Assembly (NCBI GenBank): GCA_023548195.1
Contig: JAJHZJ010000043.1
Location: 1,430,391 to 1,494,390, forward strand
DNA length: 64,000 nt
Origin: Bettongia penicillata ogilbyi
Lineage: Eukaryota; Chordata; Mammalia; Diprotodontia; Potoroidae
Direction: 5' to 3'
Every line of letters starts with the position of its first letter. Position 1 is the stretch's first letter. Positions 55,198-64,000 of the stretch are shown here, piece by piece. The position numbers and the translations under genes were made by a program. The notes beneath the pieces were generated by a model. It saw only the letters and a program-made list of their open reading frames with translations. It was not told the DNA's origin and made no database searches.

Positions 55198-55435
55198 ACA
55201 GTAGCACCCACCTCCTCATGTTGTTGTAAGGATTCAGTGAGATGTCATATATGAAGCACTTTGCACACCTTACTATATGCTTCCTCTCCATTTGCTCCAG
55301 TTTTTTCAGCTGTAGAATGAGGAATTGCACCTGGCTCGCAGGGTTGTGGTGAAGATCAAAGGAGACAGCATTTGAAAAAGCATTTAGCACAGTGCTGACA
55401 CGGAGTAAGCTCTAGAAATGTTGATCTTCTCCCTT
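55198..55435 (+). repeat. MIR SINE fragments
   Basis: Two sense MIR 3' pieces: 'cctcatgttgttgtaaggat' with 'gaagcactttgcacac', then 'gctgtagaatgaggaattgc' and 'gcatttagcacagtgctgac'. Confidence 0.65.
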
Positions 55436-56035
55436 TCTCTATAATTTATGTTCTAGCTAACTTTCTTTCCCTGTGCCTTTCTTATTCTCTTTCCTCTGAT
55501 TCTTTACTGTCTCTATCCCTCTCCATTCAGGGATGTCCCTCCTTTTCACAAAAATGACCCCTCTTCCCTGAAGCCTCCCTAGGTCCATTTTCTTTTCCCT
55601 CACAGTTCTGGTGCCATTTCTCTTCCTGCACTTTTCCTGCTCCTTAACCCTGACCTCCCTTGAGGGCCAGCAGTCCATGCTTCTCTGGTCTGACTTGTTT
55701 GTATGCATGCTGGCATCAGATTCAGAGTTCCAGAGCTGAAGGAATCTCAAAGACCATGTAAAAAACCCCCATTACACCATGCTGACCTCAGAACCCTGGA
55801 CAGGGCAGGAGCATCTATATGTGGGTCTTCACCATGAACACCAGTCCTTACATGCAGCAGGTGTTTAATAAATGCTGAACTTTTGAAACAAATGTTGGAT
55901 GGGTGACGTAGCTGCATCTGTCTGGTTGATTCTCCAGGGAAACCTTCGGGCTGCTCCTGTTGACATATGCCAAGCGTGAGGAATAGAGGGGCGGAGAACG
56001 ACATTTGTGTTGGCCACAAGTGTCTGTCAATTAAG
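55436..56035. other. Unassigned stretch
   Basis: A weak L2 3'-like patch at 55840-55885 ('caggtgtttaataaatgctg'). Otherwise nothing recognised. Confidence 0.3.
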
Positions 56036-56037
56036 AA

Positions 56038-56275
56038 ACCATCCTTTTTTGATGTTGTAATTGTATTTCTTAAACTCTAACTCCTACTCTGGTGATAATT
56101 AGTTATTGCTAATTAAATTTACCAAATCCCTTGGGATTCATATCTTAGGTAAATATTTAGTAGCCTTGCACTAATTATTTTAATCAACATGAAATGTATT
56201 TCTAGGGATGACATATAGTTCGAACTAATTACATTTAGTACAAAATAATCTCTGATGTAATAGATCTCCAGGTGC
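56038..56275. other. AT-rich, TAAT-dense noncoding block
   Basis: Multiple ATTA/TAATT words (GATAATTAGTTATTGCTAAT, CTAATTATTTTAATC, CTAATTACATT) in non-simple, non-repeat text. A candidate regulatory or conserved noncoding element. No experimental or comparative support is available here. Confidence 0.3.
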
Positions 56276-56925
56276 AGAAATGAGAACCAAAGAGCAGCAT
56301 AATGTGGTCCCTGAGGGGTGGCCAATGATAGCATTGTTGCTGGGCTTGCCCCTTTGCTGGTGGCTGCTGAGTGTCCTGGGTCATTTTTGCTCTGGACAGC
56401 CAGTGACACACACAGAGCCTTGAACTTAGAAGTGAATTCAGGGGTCACTGAGTCCTTGGTTTAGCCAGTTTCCCACAAGGCTCCCCTGTCAGGGAACCAT
56501 CCCTCTGGCCTCTGCCTGAGGACTTCCACTGAGGGAGAATCAGGTGCCCCTTTGACAATCCATTGCTCTCTGGGACCCTTGCCATGTTGCCTCTCAGCGT
56601 GAAGCAGCCTCTACACTCTCCCCACTGCTCCTACTTCTGTCTCCTGGAGGCCAAATGGAGCCATTGAACCCCTTTGACAAAGGACAGGTCTTCAAAGGAT
56701 CCAAGATGATTGTCATCTATAGCCCCTCCCTGTCCACCACCCTAGTCTTCTTGCTTCCAGGTAGAGCATTCCCAGGTCCTACAATCAAGCCCCATAGAGC
56801 CTGGTTAAGAGCCCAATCAGCTTCCTATGGAGCTCTTCCCATGCTAACACCCTTCCTGAACTATGGCCCAAAGGTGGTTGTGAAGTTTCACATGGGGTCT
56901 GACCAGGACAGAGGCTGGGCAGAAG
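56276..56925. other. Unassigned stretch
   Basis: Contains the start of a 113-codon frame (56655-56996) whose 3' end runs into antisense L2. It is regarded as chance. Confidence 0.25.
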
Positions 56926-56929
56926 GCGG

Positions 56930-57110
56930 CCAGGTGATCAACAAGCATTTTATAGACATCTACTGTGTCTTGACTATATTGCTGGGCACTGAGTAAAGAA
57001 AGATATTGGTGAGACACATCCTCCCTTCAAGAAGCTTCTATCGTATCAAGCTGGAGGAGGGGGCAACAGGGATACACATGCTCATAGAGAGAGAGGGAAG
57101 TTTGGTCTAA
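56930..57110 (-). repeat. L2 LINE 3' end, antisense
   Basis: 'aacaagcattttatagacat', 'attgctgggcactgagtaaa' and 'cccttcaagaagcttctatc' are divergent antisense L2 3' terminus words. Confidence 0.55.
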
Positions 57111-57160
57111 GAGGACCAGGAAGTGAAATAATATCCAATGCCATGTTGAGAGCCTGATTC

Positions 57161-57265
57161 AGGAGGACTGCCATTGGTGAAGACCCCTGACTATTGGTGT
57201 GACCCCTGCCCTTGGGGATGACACCCCCATTGGTGAGGACTCCTGCCATAGTGATGACCCCTTCT
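57161..57265 (+). repeat. Degenerate minisatellite, about 20-bp units
   Basis: About five imperfect copies of ATTGGTG(A/T)(A/G)GACCCCTG(C/A)C (57173, 57193, 57212, 57229, 57249). Confidence 0.7.
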
Positions 57266-57455
57266 ATATCAGTGTGGCATGAACTCCCCACTGACCCATG
57301 CTCCATTTCTCTGTCAACCACCTGGTTGCCCCTTTCTCCCAGCTATTTCTGGCATTTGTGGACAGTTATGGGCTGAAAGGTAGAACGTTGCAGATGGTGA
57401 CTGCCTGTCACCTGCCTTCAAGGTCCAGTGTTGACCCTGACTTCTGAAGGAGGCC

Positions 57456-57471
57456 AGCCCCCCCCCCCCCA
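57456..57471. repeat. Poly(C)/poly(G) run
   Basis: About 14 consecutive C on the + strand. The - strand G-run could form a G-quadruplex or slip during replication. Confidence 0.95.
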
Positions 57472-57529
57472 CCTCCAGCTTTCCTTAGGTGCTCTGAGAT
57501 CACCTTCTGCTTTCCCCTGTCTACATCTT

Positions 57530-57685
57530 CTGCTCCTATTTATTTAGTTGTCTCCCCCCTTAGACTGGGAGCTCCCTGAGGGGATGTCCTGTTTTTGTCT
57601 TTCTTTGTATCCCCAGTTGAAAGCATAGGACCCAGCCTATAGTGGGTGCTTAATAAATGTTTATTGACTGACTTACCGACTGAGG
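57530..57685 (+). repeat. L2 LINE 3' end
   Basis: 'gactgggagctccctgaggg', 'ctttgtatccccagttgaaa', 'gtgggtgcttaataaatgtt' and TATTGACTGACT: a well-preserved L2 terminus. Confidence 0.85.
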
Positions 57686-57849
57686 GACCAGTGCCATCAG
57701 CCAGGATCCTATTGACTTTCTTGGCTGAATCACATTGGGTTCACCCTGCACTTAAACCCTAAACTTGTTTCTAGCCTCCCACATCTTGTGCTATGAACTC
57801 ACAATATGAGGTCTTTCAGTACAGAGGCAAAGGACTTGACTTTGGATCA

Positions 57850-57970
57850 TCTCTGCTCGAGTGGTTACCTTCCCACCCCAGTCGACAAGTCATTTTCCCT
57901 TTTTTTCAAACTCAGGTTTTCCATCTGTAAAATGGGCTGAGAGGTGGGTGCAAGTGGTCTCTAATATCCC
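57850..57970 (+). repeat. MIR-family SINE fragment
   Basis: 'gtcgacaagtcattttccct' and 'aggttttccatctgtaaaat' match MIR/SINE core. Confidence 0.5.
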
Positions 57971-58845
57971 TTTGGGCTCTGAATCCTGGACTGTCACTGA
58001 GAGTGGATGACTGGAGAGAGCAAGAGAATAAAAGCACGAGTGGTCGGAGCATGGGGACTGCTCCTCCCCATGGTCTCCTCCCTCCTAGCTCAGGACCTCA
58101 GAAGCCCTAGGGCATGCATAGAGTCTGGTCTTCAGACTGTCCCAGGGAAAAGAGTTTCCTTAATCCTGTTCTACTTGATCCCAGGGGGCAGAAGCAGAAA
58201 GCAGAGGAAAGGAGGAAGTTGCTCCGGGTGAGGGGGGTGGGGTTTGGGATGTTGAAAGGTGGCCTCACAGTCAGAGCTGTCCACTCCAAAGGTCCAACCT
58301 GCTGCTTGTTAGGTAGAGAGCTGCCCAGTAGGATCAGTGGTGATGGCCCCAGAGGCCGGCTGCCTGTCCTGACCCTTCTTTGATCACAAGAGCTGCTCTT
58401 CCATTTGTCTCTAGGATCTTGTGGGCCCCAAGGCATGAGAGCTGATGCCAGAGATGCAGGGATGCCAGGTAGCAGGCTCCAGGCAGCACCACAAGTGCAG
58501 GCTGCCCTGTTTGACTCGGCCTCCTCCTGGTGTAACCTGTGTGGTTAGTGCCACCAGCACAGGCTCCCTGCTTGTAAGAGCATCAGTGCTGCCTCCTCCA
58601 GATACCCCTCCCCAGAACATGGGGGAGCATCCTGCCACTACCTTGTGAGATGGCCAGAGGCCATCCCCATGGCAGCTGGCAATGGCCTGAGTGTCCCTGC
58701 TTATTGCCACTGGGGCGCTGGCAAGAAGAAGCAGGGCATCATGTTGGGCAGAGTCCTAGCACAGTGAGCTGGGAGAGGAAACCCTAGCATCATCTTCTCA
58801 AGACTCAAGAGTCTTACTGATTGGGAGAGAGGTGGGCAGCAAGCA
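57971..58845. other. Unassigned GC-richer stretch
   Basis: Overlapping frames on both strands (58107-58710) carry no domains and show no splice-site pattern I can defend. Confidence 0.25.
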
Positions 58846-58847
58846 GA

Positions 58848-58912
58848 CAGGAAGGGAGGAAAAAAGAAAGGAAAGAAGGAAGGAAGGGAGGGAAGGAAGG
58901 AGGAAGGACACA
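58848..58912 (+). repeat. (GGAA)n/(GGGA)n purine microsatellite
   Basis: Imperfect AAGG and AGGG tetranucleotide units. Confidence 0.93.
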
Positions 58913-58944
58913 TTTATTAAGTGCCTACCATGCCAATCTCATTT

Positions 58945-59180
58945 GGCCACCAGGTGATAGAGCGGAGAGAACACTGGGTTTGGAGTCAGAAGACCTGAAT
59001 TCAAATCTGACCCCAGACACTTGTTGGCCGTGTGACTCTGGGCAAGTCGCTTCACTTCTGTCCGACTTAGTTCCCTTTGTTGTAACGTGGGAGTGATAGC
59101 AGCTCCCGCCTCCCACAGTTGTGAGGGTTGAATACGCTCTGACTGTGCCGTGCCTACCCCAGGGTCTGGCATGCAGGCAC
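58945..59180 (+). repeat. MIR/tRNA-derived SINE composite
   Basis: A head like the marsupial SINEs ('aggtgatagagcggagagaa', 'gacctgaattcaaatctgac', 'tgactctgggcaagtcgctt') followed by a MIR-type 3' part ('tgtgagggttgaatacgctc', 'gggtctggcatgcaggcacc'). Confidence 0.75.
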
Positions 59181-59209
59181 CTTGTAAAAGCTTCTTGCCT
59201 CCTTCCTAA

Positions 59210-59330
59210 CCCTCACAAGCACTCTGCAAGGGGGTACTATTATTATGCCCATTTTATAGCTGAGTAAATTGAGGCAAACAGAGGTTCAGTGACTTGTCCA
59301 AGGTCCCACAACCAGTCTTCCTGCACAAAG
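59210..59330 (-). repeat. MIR fragment, antisense
   Basis: 'gtactattattatgcccatt', 'ctgagtaaattgaggcaaac' and 'gtgacttgtccaaggtccca'. Confidence 0.75.
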
Positions 59331-61110
59331 TTCCTGCTCTGCTGGGGCAGACAGCTGCCTGGGAGTGGGGATGCTCTGGCCAGGCCGCCTGGGGATTTCC
59401 CTAGTCAGTGAGGTTGGACTGCCCTGGGAGGGGTTCAAGTTTCAGCATTCTAGACTTTTCTCCTGTGGGGGAAGGGAGGTGTCTGCTCTGGGGCCGGCAG
59501 CAGGAGAACCTGGGACAACACGGGAGCTGCCCTTGAGTGGCCAGGTTTCAGGCTGGACAGCTAACTCCTCCCAGGGAGGGGACTGGGAGGCGACATTGCA
59601 GCTGTTTTGTCCTTTGGGGTCGGGGTGGGGGAGTAGCATGACTAGTGGGAGTTTTCCTTGGGATGCTCTGGGCACACAGCTCTAAAGAACATAAGCCAAG
59701 GTCTTCTGGGTATAAAGGAAACAGTATACCCCAGACCTTGGCATGGAATGTGGGGATAGGCAAACAGAACTTGGAGGACTCCACTGCAGTGAGAAGGAAG
59801 GGCAGGGGGCCTTTGCTCTCCCTCCCCTGTGGTGACATCCCAGAATGTCTGCCTCTTTAAACCCACATCCCAGCTCTCCAGCAGCAATCTTTCTGTCTGC
59901 TTTGCCAAAGACTTTACTCGACATCAGAGAATCCTGGCTCTGTCTTCTAGGGCCAAGTGGAACAGGGCTGATCCCTGAAGACAGGAGATGTCTTCAAATA
60001 CTTCGATGCACATAGTATAGCCCCTCCTTCCCATCCCCCTCCCCAGGCTTCTCTTCTCTAGCTTAAATCTATCTCTCTCATTTTCTGTGTCTCTGTCTCT
60101 CTCTTCCCCCTCTCTCTATTTTTATCTCTGAATCTCTCCAAATTACCTTCCATCTAATCAGAAAATTGTTTGACAGAAGAGTCATTGATTTCAAGTTATC
60201 TGAAAGATGGAAAAGTCTATTGAGATGGTCTGAAAGAGGCTTCTGACTAGGGTCCAAGACACAGAGATGGCATGGGCTTGCTGGCACATGCCTCTCTTTC
60301 CTGCTATGGGCAGGTGGAGTAGGGAGGAGCTCTGGGCTGCAGTAGTGCTAAAGCCCATCAGGGATCAGCACTAATTCCAGCACCAATATGGGGAGCCCAG
60401 GTGAGATTCCCTAAGGAGAGGCGAAGGGGCTCAGGTCAGGAAAACAGAGCAGGTGAAACCTTCCATGATGATTAGAATTGGAATTCATGAGTGGCTATTG
60501 TATGCTCAGCTTGGGAGAGATAGGGAGGCCAAGTCTCAAAAAAGAAAACAAAGTGAGAGCTGCTCTGGGCCCAGGGGAGGGGGCAGCTCTCCTTTTCTGC
60601 TGTGCTGCTGGGCCAGGCCAGACTTCCCTCCCTGGGGGAGGGGAGCGGCACATATTTCAGGCTCCAGGATGGTTTTCTCATCCATTAATGAGTCAAATCA
60701 GAATTCCTGGCTTTGTAATGGTGAGACAGATCCAGTGGAAGGTGGGGGGGGCACTTGGGGCAGGTAAATATGCTTCTACCTACCAACCAACCAACCTCCG
60801 GGGCGACAAAAGGGAAATTCAAGAACAAGCACAGTTCTGTAAACTTTAGTCATGGTGGCCCTTTGAGATGCGGCCCCTTGGCTCTTGGTCCATCTCGTTA
60901 TTCACTCACTCCTTACTTGTCTATCCCTTCCTTCCTTCATGTTCTTTTCATTCACTTATTCAGTCCTTCCTTTATCCTTTTCTTTCCTCCTTCACTCCTT
61001 CCTTTCATCCTCCAGTAAGACATTCATGAACTCAATATATTTTTTAGGTTCTTTTGTCCAGTGTGCCCTGTCCCTGCAGGTGCTGAGCTCCCCGTGGGCA
61101 CTGTTCCTGA
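59331..61110. other. Unassigned stretch, 1.8 kb
   Basis: No gene supported: overlapping frames of 80-123 codons occur on both strands without domains. 60080-60115 is CT-rich and 60925-61015 is a degenerate TTCC/CTTT tract. 60660-60720 and 60150-60240 look non-repetitive and might be conserved noncoding DNA. Confidence 0.3.
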
Positions 61111-61114
61111 CATA

Positions 61115-61562
61115 GAAACATTGAGGATGCATGGGATGCCCCTCAGTTGAGAAGTGGCTGAACAACTCATTGGAACTGGAGTATTGGAATCCTGTTTTGC
61201 TGTAAGAATTGATAAAGGGGATATTTCAGAAAGACCTGGGGAGATGGGTGTGAAGTGGGGCAGGGTAAAGAAAGCAGCACCAAGAGAACAGCCTACGAGC
61301 AAGAGCTCTAGGAAAACTCAGTGACCCTATGAACACAATGATCCACCACAACTCCAAAGCATTCATGACAAAAAGCCTCCACCTCCAGATAGACAACTGA
61401 GGGACTCAGTTTCCCTTTCATTGCTTCTCTTTCTTTTCCAGAACATGGCTAATTGTAACTGACTTCATATGTACAATGGATATGGTATTTCTTGCTTTCT
61501 CAATGAGTGGGGGAAGCACTGGAGGAAAAAGAGAATGCAGCTCCGAATAAAAATAAAGATTC
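61115..61562 (+). mobile_element. Old L1 3' end
   Basis: 'gcatgggatgcccctcagtt', 'gaagtggctgaacaactcat', 'ctgtaagaattgataaag' and 'cagaaagacctggggagatg', ending in AATAAAAATAAAG. Same L1 3' order as 8440-9020 but more divergent. Confidence 0.65.
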
Positions 61563-62000
61563 AAACAAAGAGGGAGTCTGAGGGCCCTCTAGGAGCAGGC
61601 TGCAGGTCATTAGGCGCAGTGCCTTCTGACAGCAGAGAAGCCGGCTCTGCTTCCCTCACCCTCCTCTTGGTGATTTCCTGCATTCAGGCATGCCTGGTTG
61701 GAACTCTCTGGACTAGCTGCCAGCCTTGTGGGCATTTGTAGACTCACAGAACTTTGTCCAGAGAGGACGGATAGTGAATTGGCTGAAGTCTGTGAAAAGG
61801 CAGGGTCTCCTGCTTGTAGCTCTGGTTCTTTTCTCTTTCAGAGCCAGAGCAGGGAATGGTTTGTGTTGGGTGCTCTGGAATATGTTGGTCTCCCTGGAAT
61901 ATGGCAAAAGGGTTACATAGATTCCCCCTGCAGACCCTAGCTCAGGAATATCACGATAGCTGGCAGCAGCAGAAACTCATATACACCTTAGCAGGGGTGC
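61563..62000. other. Unassigned stretch
   Basis: No recognisable repeat or gene. Confidence 0.25.
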
Positions 62001-62004
62001 AAAT

Positions 62005-62987
62005 ACTCAACAACCAGCCAATATTCATTCAACAAATGCAAATAGAAGACAGTCAAGTTGGGAGGGCCTGTGCTGGGCAAGAGATGAATCAGTCCCAGGC
62101 CGAGCTATCTTACAGAGCTAACTGTCTAAAGGGGATGGATAAAGTGCTCAAATACCCAGCATCGACATGGGCAGATTTCCAGATGCGCTGGGAGAAATGA
62201 ATGACTTTCACTTGTGTGTGTTGGGGGTTAGGGTTGGGGAAGATCTCTTCTAAGAGGGCCCCCTAAACTGATCCTTGGAAGCAGAGTAGGATGTCAGATA
62301 GTGGGGAGCACACTACGGGCTTGGGAGATGGTGTCAACAAAGGCCTAAAACAGAGAAGGGAGGATGAGTATGGAAAGATAGGGCTGAGGAATCCTGGCTT
62401 AGGCAACAAAGGAGGTTTGAGAGCAGGTTGTCAGCCCATCAGTCCACAAGCATTTCCCTCCTGTACTGAGAGCTGGGGACACACAAAAGGCAGTCCACCT
62501 CTCTTTCCTTCCTCAAGTTGTTCCCATTCCAGGGCCAGAGAAAACATGCAGAGGACTAGGTCCAGATAGAACACCGAGTAAATGAAATGTCATGGCAGAG
62601 AAAAGGCAGTTGGGGGGTGGGCAAGTCCTCCAGCAGAAAGTGGGGTTTGAGCTGAGTCTAAAGAAAGTCAGGGAAGGCAGGGGGTGGAGGAGGAAAGAAG
62701 GGCAAGGATTCTAGGCACAGGGCCAGCTAGTGAAAATGAAGAGATGGGAGATGGAGAGCTACAGGGTAGGTGGGAGGGGAAGGTGAGAGGGGGTTAGGCT
62801 ATAGAGGGATTTACAAAACAAAATGGAGGGCTTCCAGTTTTATCCATTGACATTTATTGAGAAGAGGAAGTTCAGTCGATACCCCAGTGGAGGACGGACT
62901 GGAGATGGAGAAGAGAGTCAAGATCCACAGGGTCTGCACCAAGATGATGACAGAAGACAGAAGGGGAAGTCCTGGAGAGATACCTTT
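62005..62987 (-). mobile_element. L2 LINE, antisense, part 1
   Basis: Antisense L2 from the 3' end ('gccaatattcattcaacaaa', 'ggcctgtgctgggcaagaga') through 'aggattctaggcacagggcc', 'gaagagatgggagatggaga' and 'acatttattgagaagaggaa' to 'ggaggacggactggagatgg'. Confidence 0.7.
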
Positions 62988-63225
62988 GCTGTTCAGTTGT
63001 GCACAACCCCATTTGGGGTTTTCTTGGCAAAGATACTAGAGTGGTTTGCTATTTCTCCAGGTCATTTTACAAATGAGGAAACTGAGGCAAACAGGGTAAA
63101 ATGACTTGCTCAGGGTTACACTGCTAGGAAGCATCTGAAGCCAGATTTGAACTCAGGAAGTTGAATTTTCCTGATTCCAAACCCAGATCTTAATCCACTG
63201 AGCCACCCAGTTGCTCCTAAAGAAA
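62988..63225 (-). repeat. Marsupial tRNA-derived SINE (WSINE-like) inside L2
   Basis: Reverse-complement SINE: 'tttgctgttcagttgtgcac', 'ggggttttcttggcaaagat', 'aaatgaggaaactgaggcaa', 'gatttgaactcaggaagttg' and 'ccactgagccacccagttgc'. L2 text continues on both sides. Confidence 0.88.
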
Positions 63226-63560
63226 TGTTGGGAAGGTAGAAATGACAAGAATTGGTAACCAGTTGAGTGACATGTGGGGTAAGAGCAAAGAGTCATAGAT
63301 GACCCTGAGGCTGTGACCCTGGAGCTTGGGAAGATTATGTCACCATCATCAGTAATGAGGACATTTGGAAGAGTGGGGAGTTGAGTTCTGGGCATGTTGC
63401 ATTTATCACGTCTGCTGGTCATTCAGCTCTAGAAGTCTAATAGACAGTCGGCCACATGGGACCAGAGGTCAGGAAAGAGGTTAGGGCTGGTTCATCTGCA
63501 TACGGATGAGGACTGAGCCCCTGGGAGTTGGGGAGAAGACCAAGGGGAAGGGCAGGGAGC
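63226..63560 (-). mobile_element. L2 LINE, antisense, part 2 (RT region)
   Basis: 'cctgaggctgtgaccctgga', 'gttgagttctgggcatgttg', 'aagtctaatagacagtcggc' and 'ctggttcatctgcatacgga' are the antisense of the L2 RT core. With part 1 this is one L2 split by a SINE. Confidence 0.65.
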
Positions 63561-63711
63561 AAAGGTTCTCCACCTGGGACCTCTGGGCTTTGGATTCTTT
63601 TTAATACTTGGATAACTGCATTCTGAGAGAATCAGTTTCATTTGTAATTCTTCATTTTATTTATTTAAAAGCTCGGTTCTGAGATGGATTTCCTGTGTTT
63701 CATCAGAATGT

Positions 63712-63742
<31 letters not shown>

Positions 63743-63745
63743 ACA
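63712..63745. repeat. (CA)n microsatellite
   Basis: A CA run of about 16 units with one TA interruption. Confidence 0.97.
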
Positions 63746-64000
63746 GAGTGAAGAAGTCTTATCCTAGTGGGAGTCTATAATAACTCATCCCTGTTCTCTC
63801 TGTAACACACCCAACATAATTCAGAAAGTCTTCGTGCTGCTCCTTTTCTGCTTGAATCGTGATCTACTGAGGAATGGTGGCCATGGGGAACAAGAACATC
63901 CCAACTCCCCTGCTTGGCCGGGGAACTGGGGGTAGGGTGGTGAGTGACAAGGGTGGCCAGGGAAGCTGTCTTTGGGAGGGAGCCAAGTCTTCGCGTGAGT
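63746..64000. other. Unassigned stretch at window end
   Basis: Nothing recognised before the window stops. Confidence 0.3.

Noticed and set aside
56655..56996. 113-codon frame
   Set aside because: Its 3' part enters antisense L2 sequence and it has no domain features.
1..64000. CRISPR arrays, bacterial operons, prophage or IS elements
   Set aside because: No spaced identical repeats or prokaryotic gene organisation. The repeat content is mammalian.

Overview
The window looks like intergenic or intronic chromosomal DNA of a marsupial (metatherian mammal). This rests on its interspersed repeats: an L1 whose 3' untranslated region has the marsupial style, RTE LINEs and their short RTE-tailed relatives, tRNA-derived WSINE-like SINEs, and dense L2, L3/CR1 and MIR copies, all in a CpG-poor background. 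The species cannot be fixed from sequence alone. Repeat family names come from recognising consensus-like text, not from a database search. No host protein-coding exon, tRNA, rRNA or CRISPR array could be supported.

Layout. 0-9 kb: MIR, L2 and L3 fragments, simple repeats and an old L1 3' end. 9.4-13.6 kb: two L2 copies on the + strand, the second split by an RTE LINE. 13.6-16.8 kb: a truncated L1-type 3' end, an RTE-derived short repeat, a MIR. 16.8-23.8 kb: an L2 on the - strand containing a short RTE repeat and a decayed full-length L1 (17207-23553) with recognisable target-site duplications. 25.3-27.7 kb: L2 in both orientations, with an 80-bp direct duplication. 27.8-30.6 kb: a decayed ORF1-only LINE. 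31-36 kb: large purine/pyrimidine tracts, MIRs, a WSINE. 37-40 kb: a 167-bp inverted repeat with arms 1.7 kb apart. 41-44 kb: SINE, L3 and an RTE fragment. 45.2-46.7 kb: a 270-bp inverted repeat, about 98% identical. 46.9-49.85 kb: a young, structurally complete ORF1-only LINE with an intact 367-codon ORF1. 49.9-64 kb: more L2, MIR and SINE copies between stretches with no recognised content.

The only intact, believable coding sequence is the ORF1 at 47934-49037 (-). Its element has a 15-bp target-site duplication, an A-rich 3' tail with AATAAA signals, a CpG-rich 5' region with repeated units, and a YY1-like plus GC-box start, but no ORF2. The older element at 27774-30574 has the same ORF1-to-3'UTR junction without ORF2. 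The missing ORF2 is therefore a property of a mobilised lineage (a 'half-L1', HAL1-like) and not an accident of one copy. Such an element would need reverse transcriptase and endonuclease from an autonomous L1, of which the decayed 17207-23553 copy is a local example.
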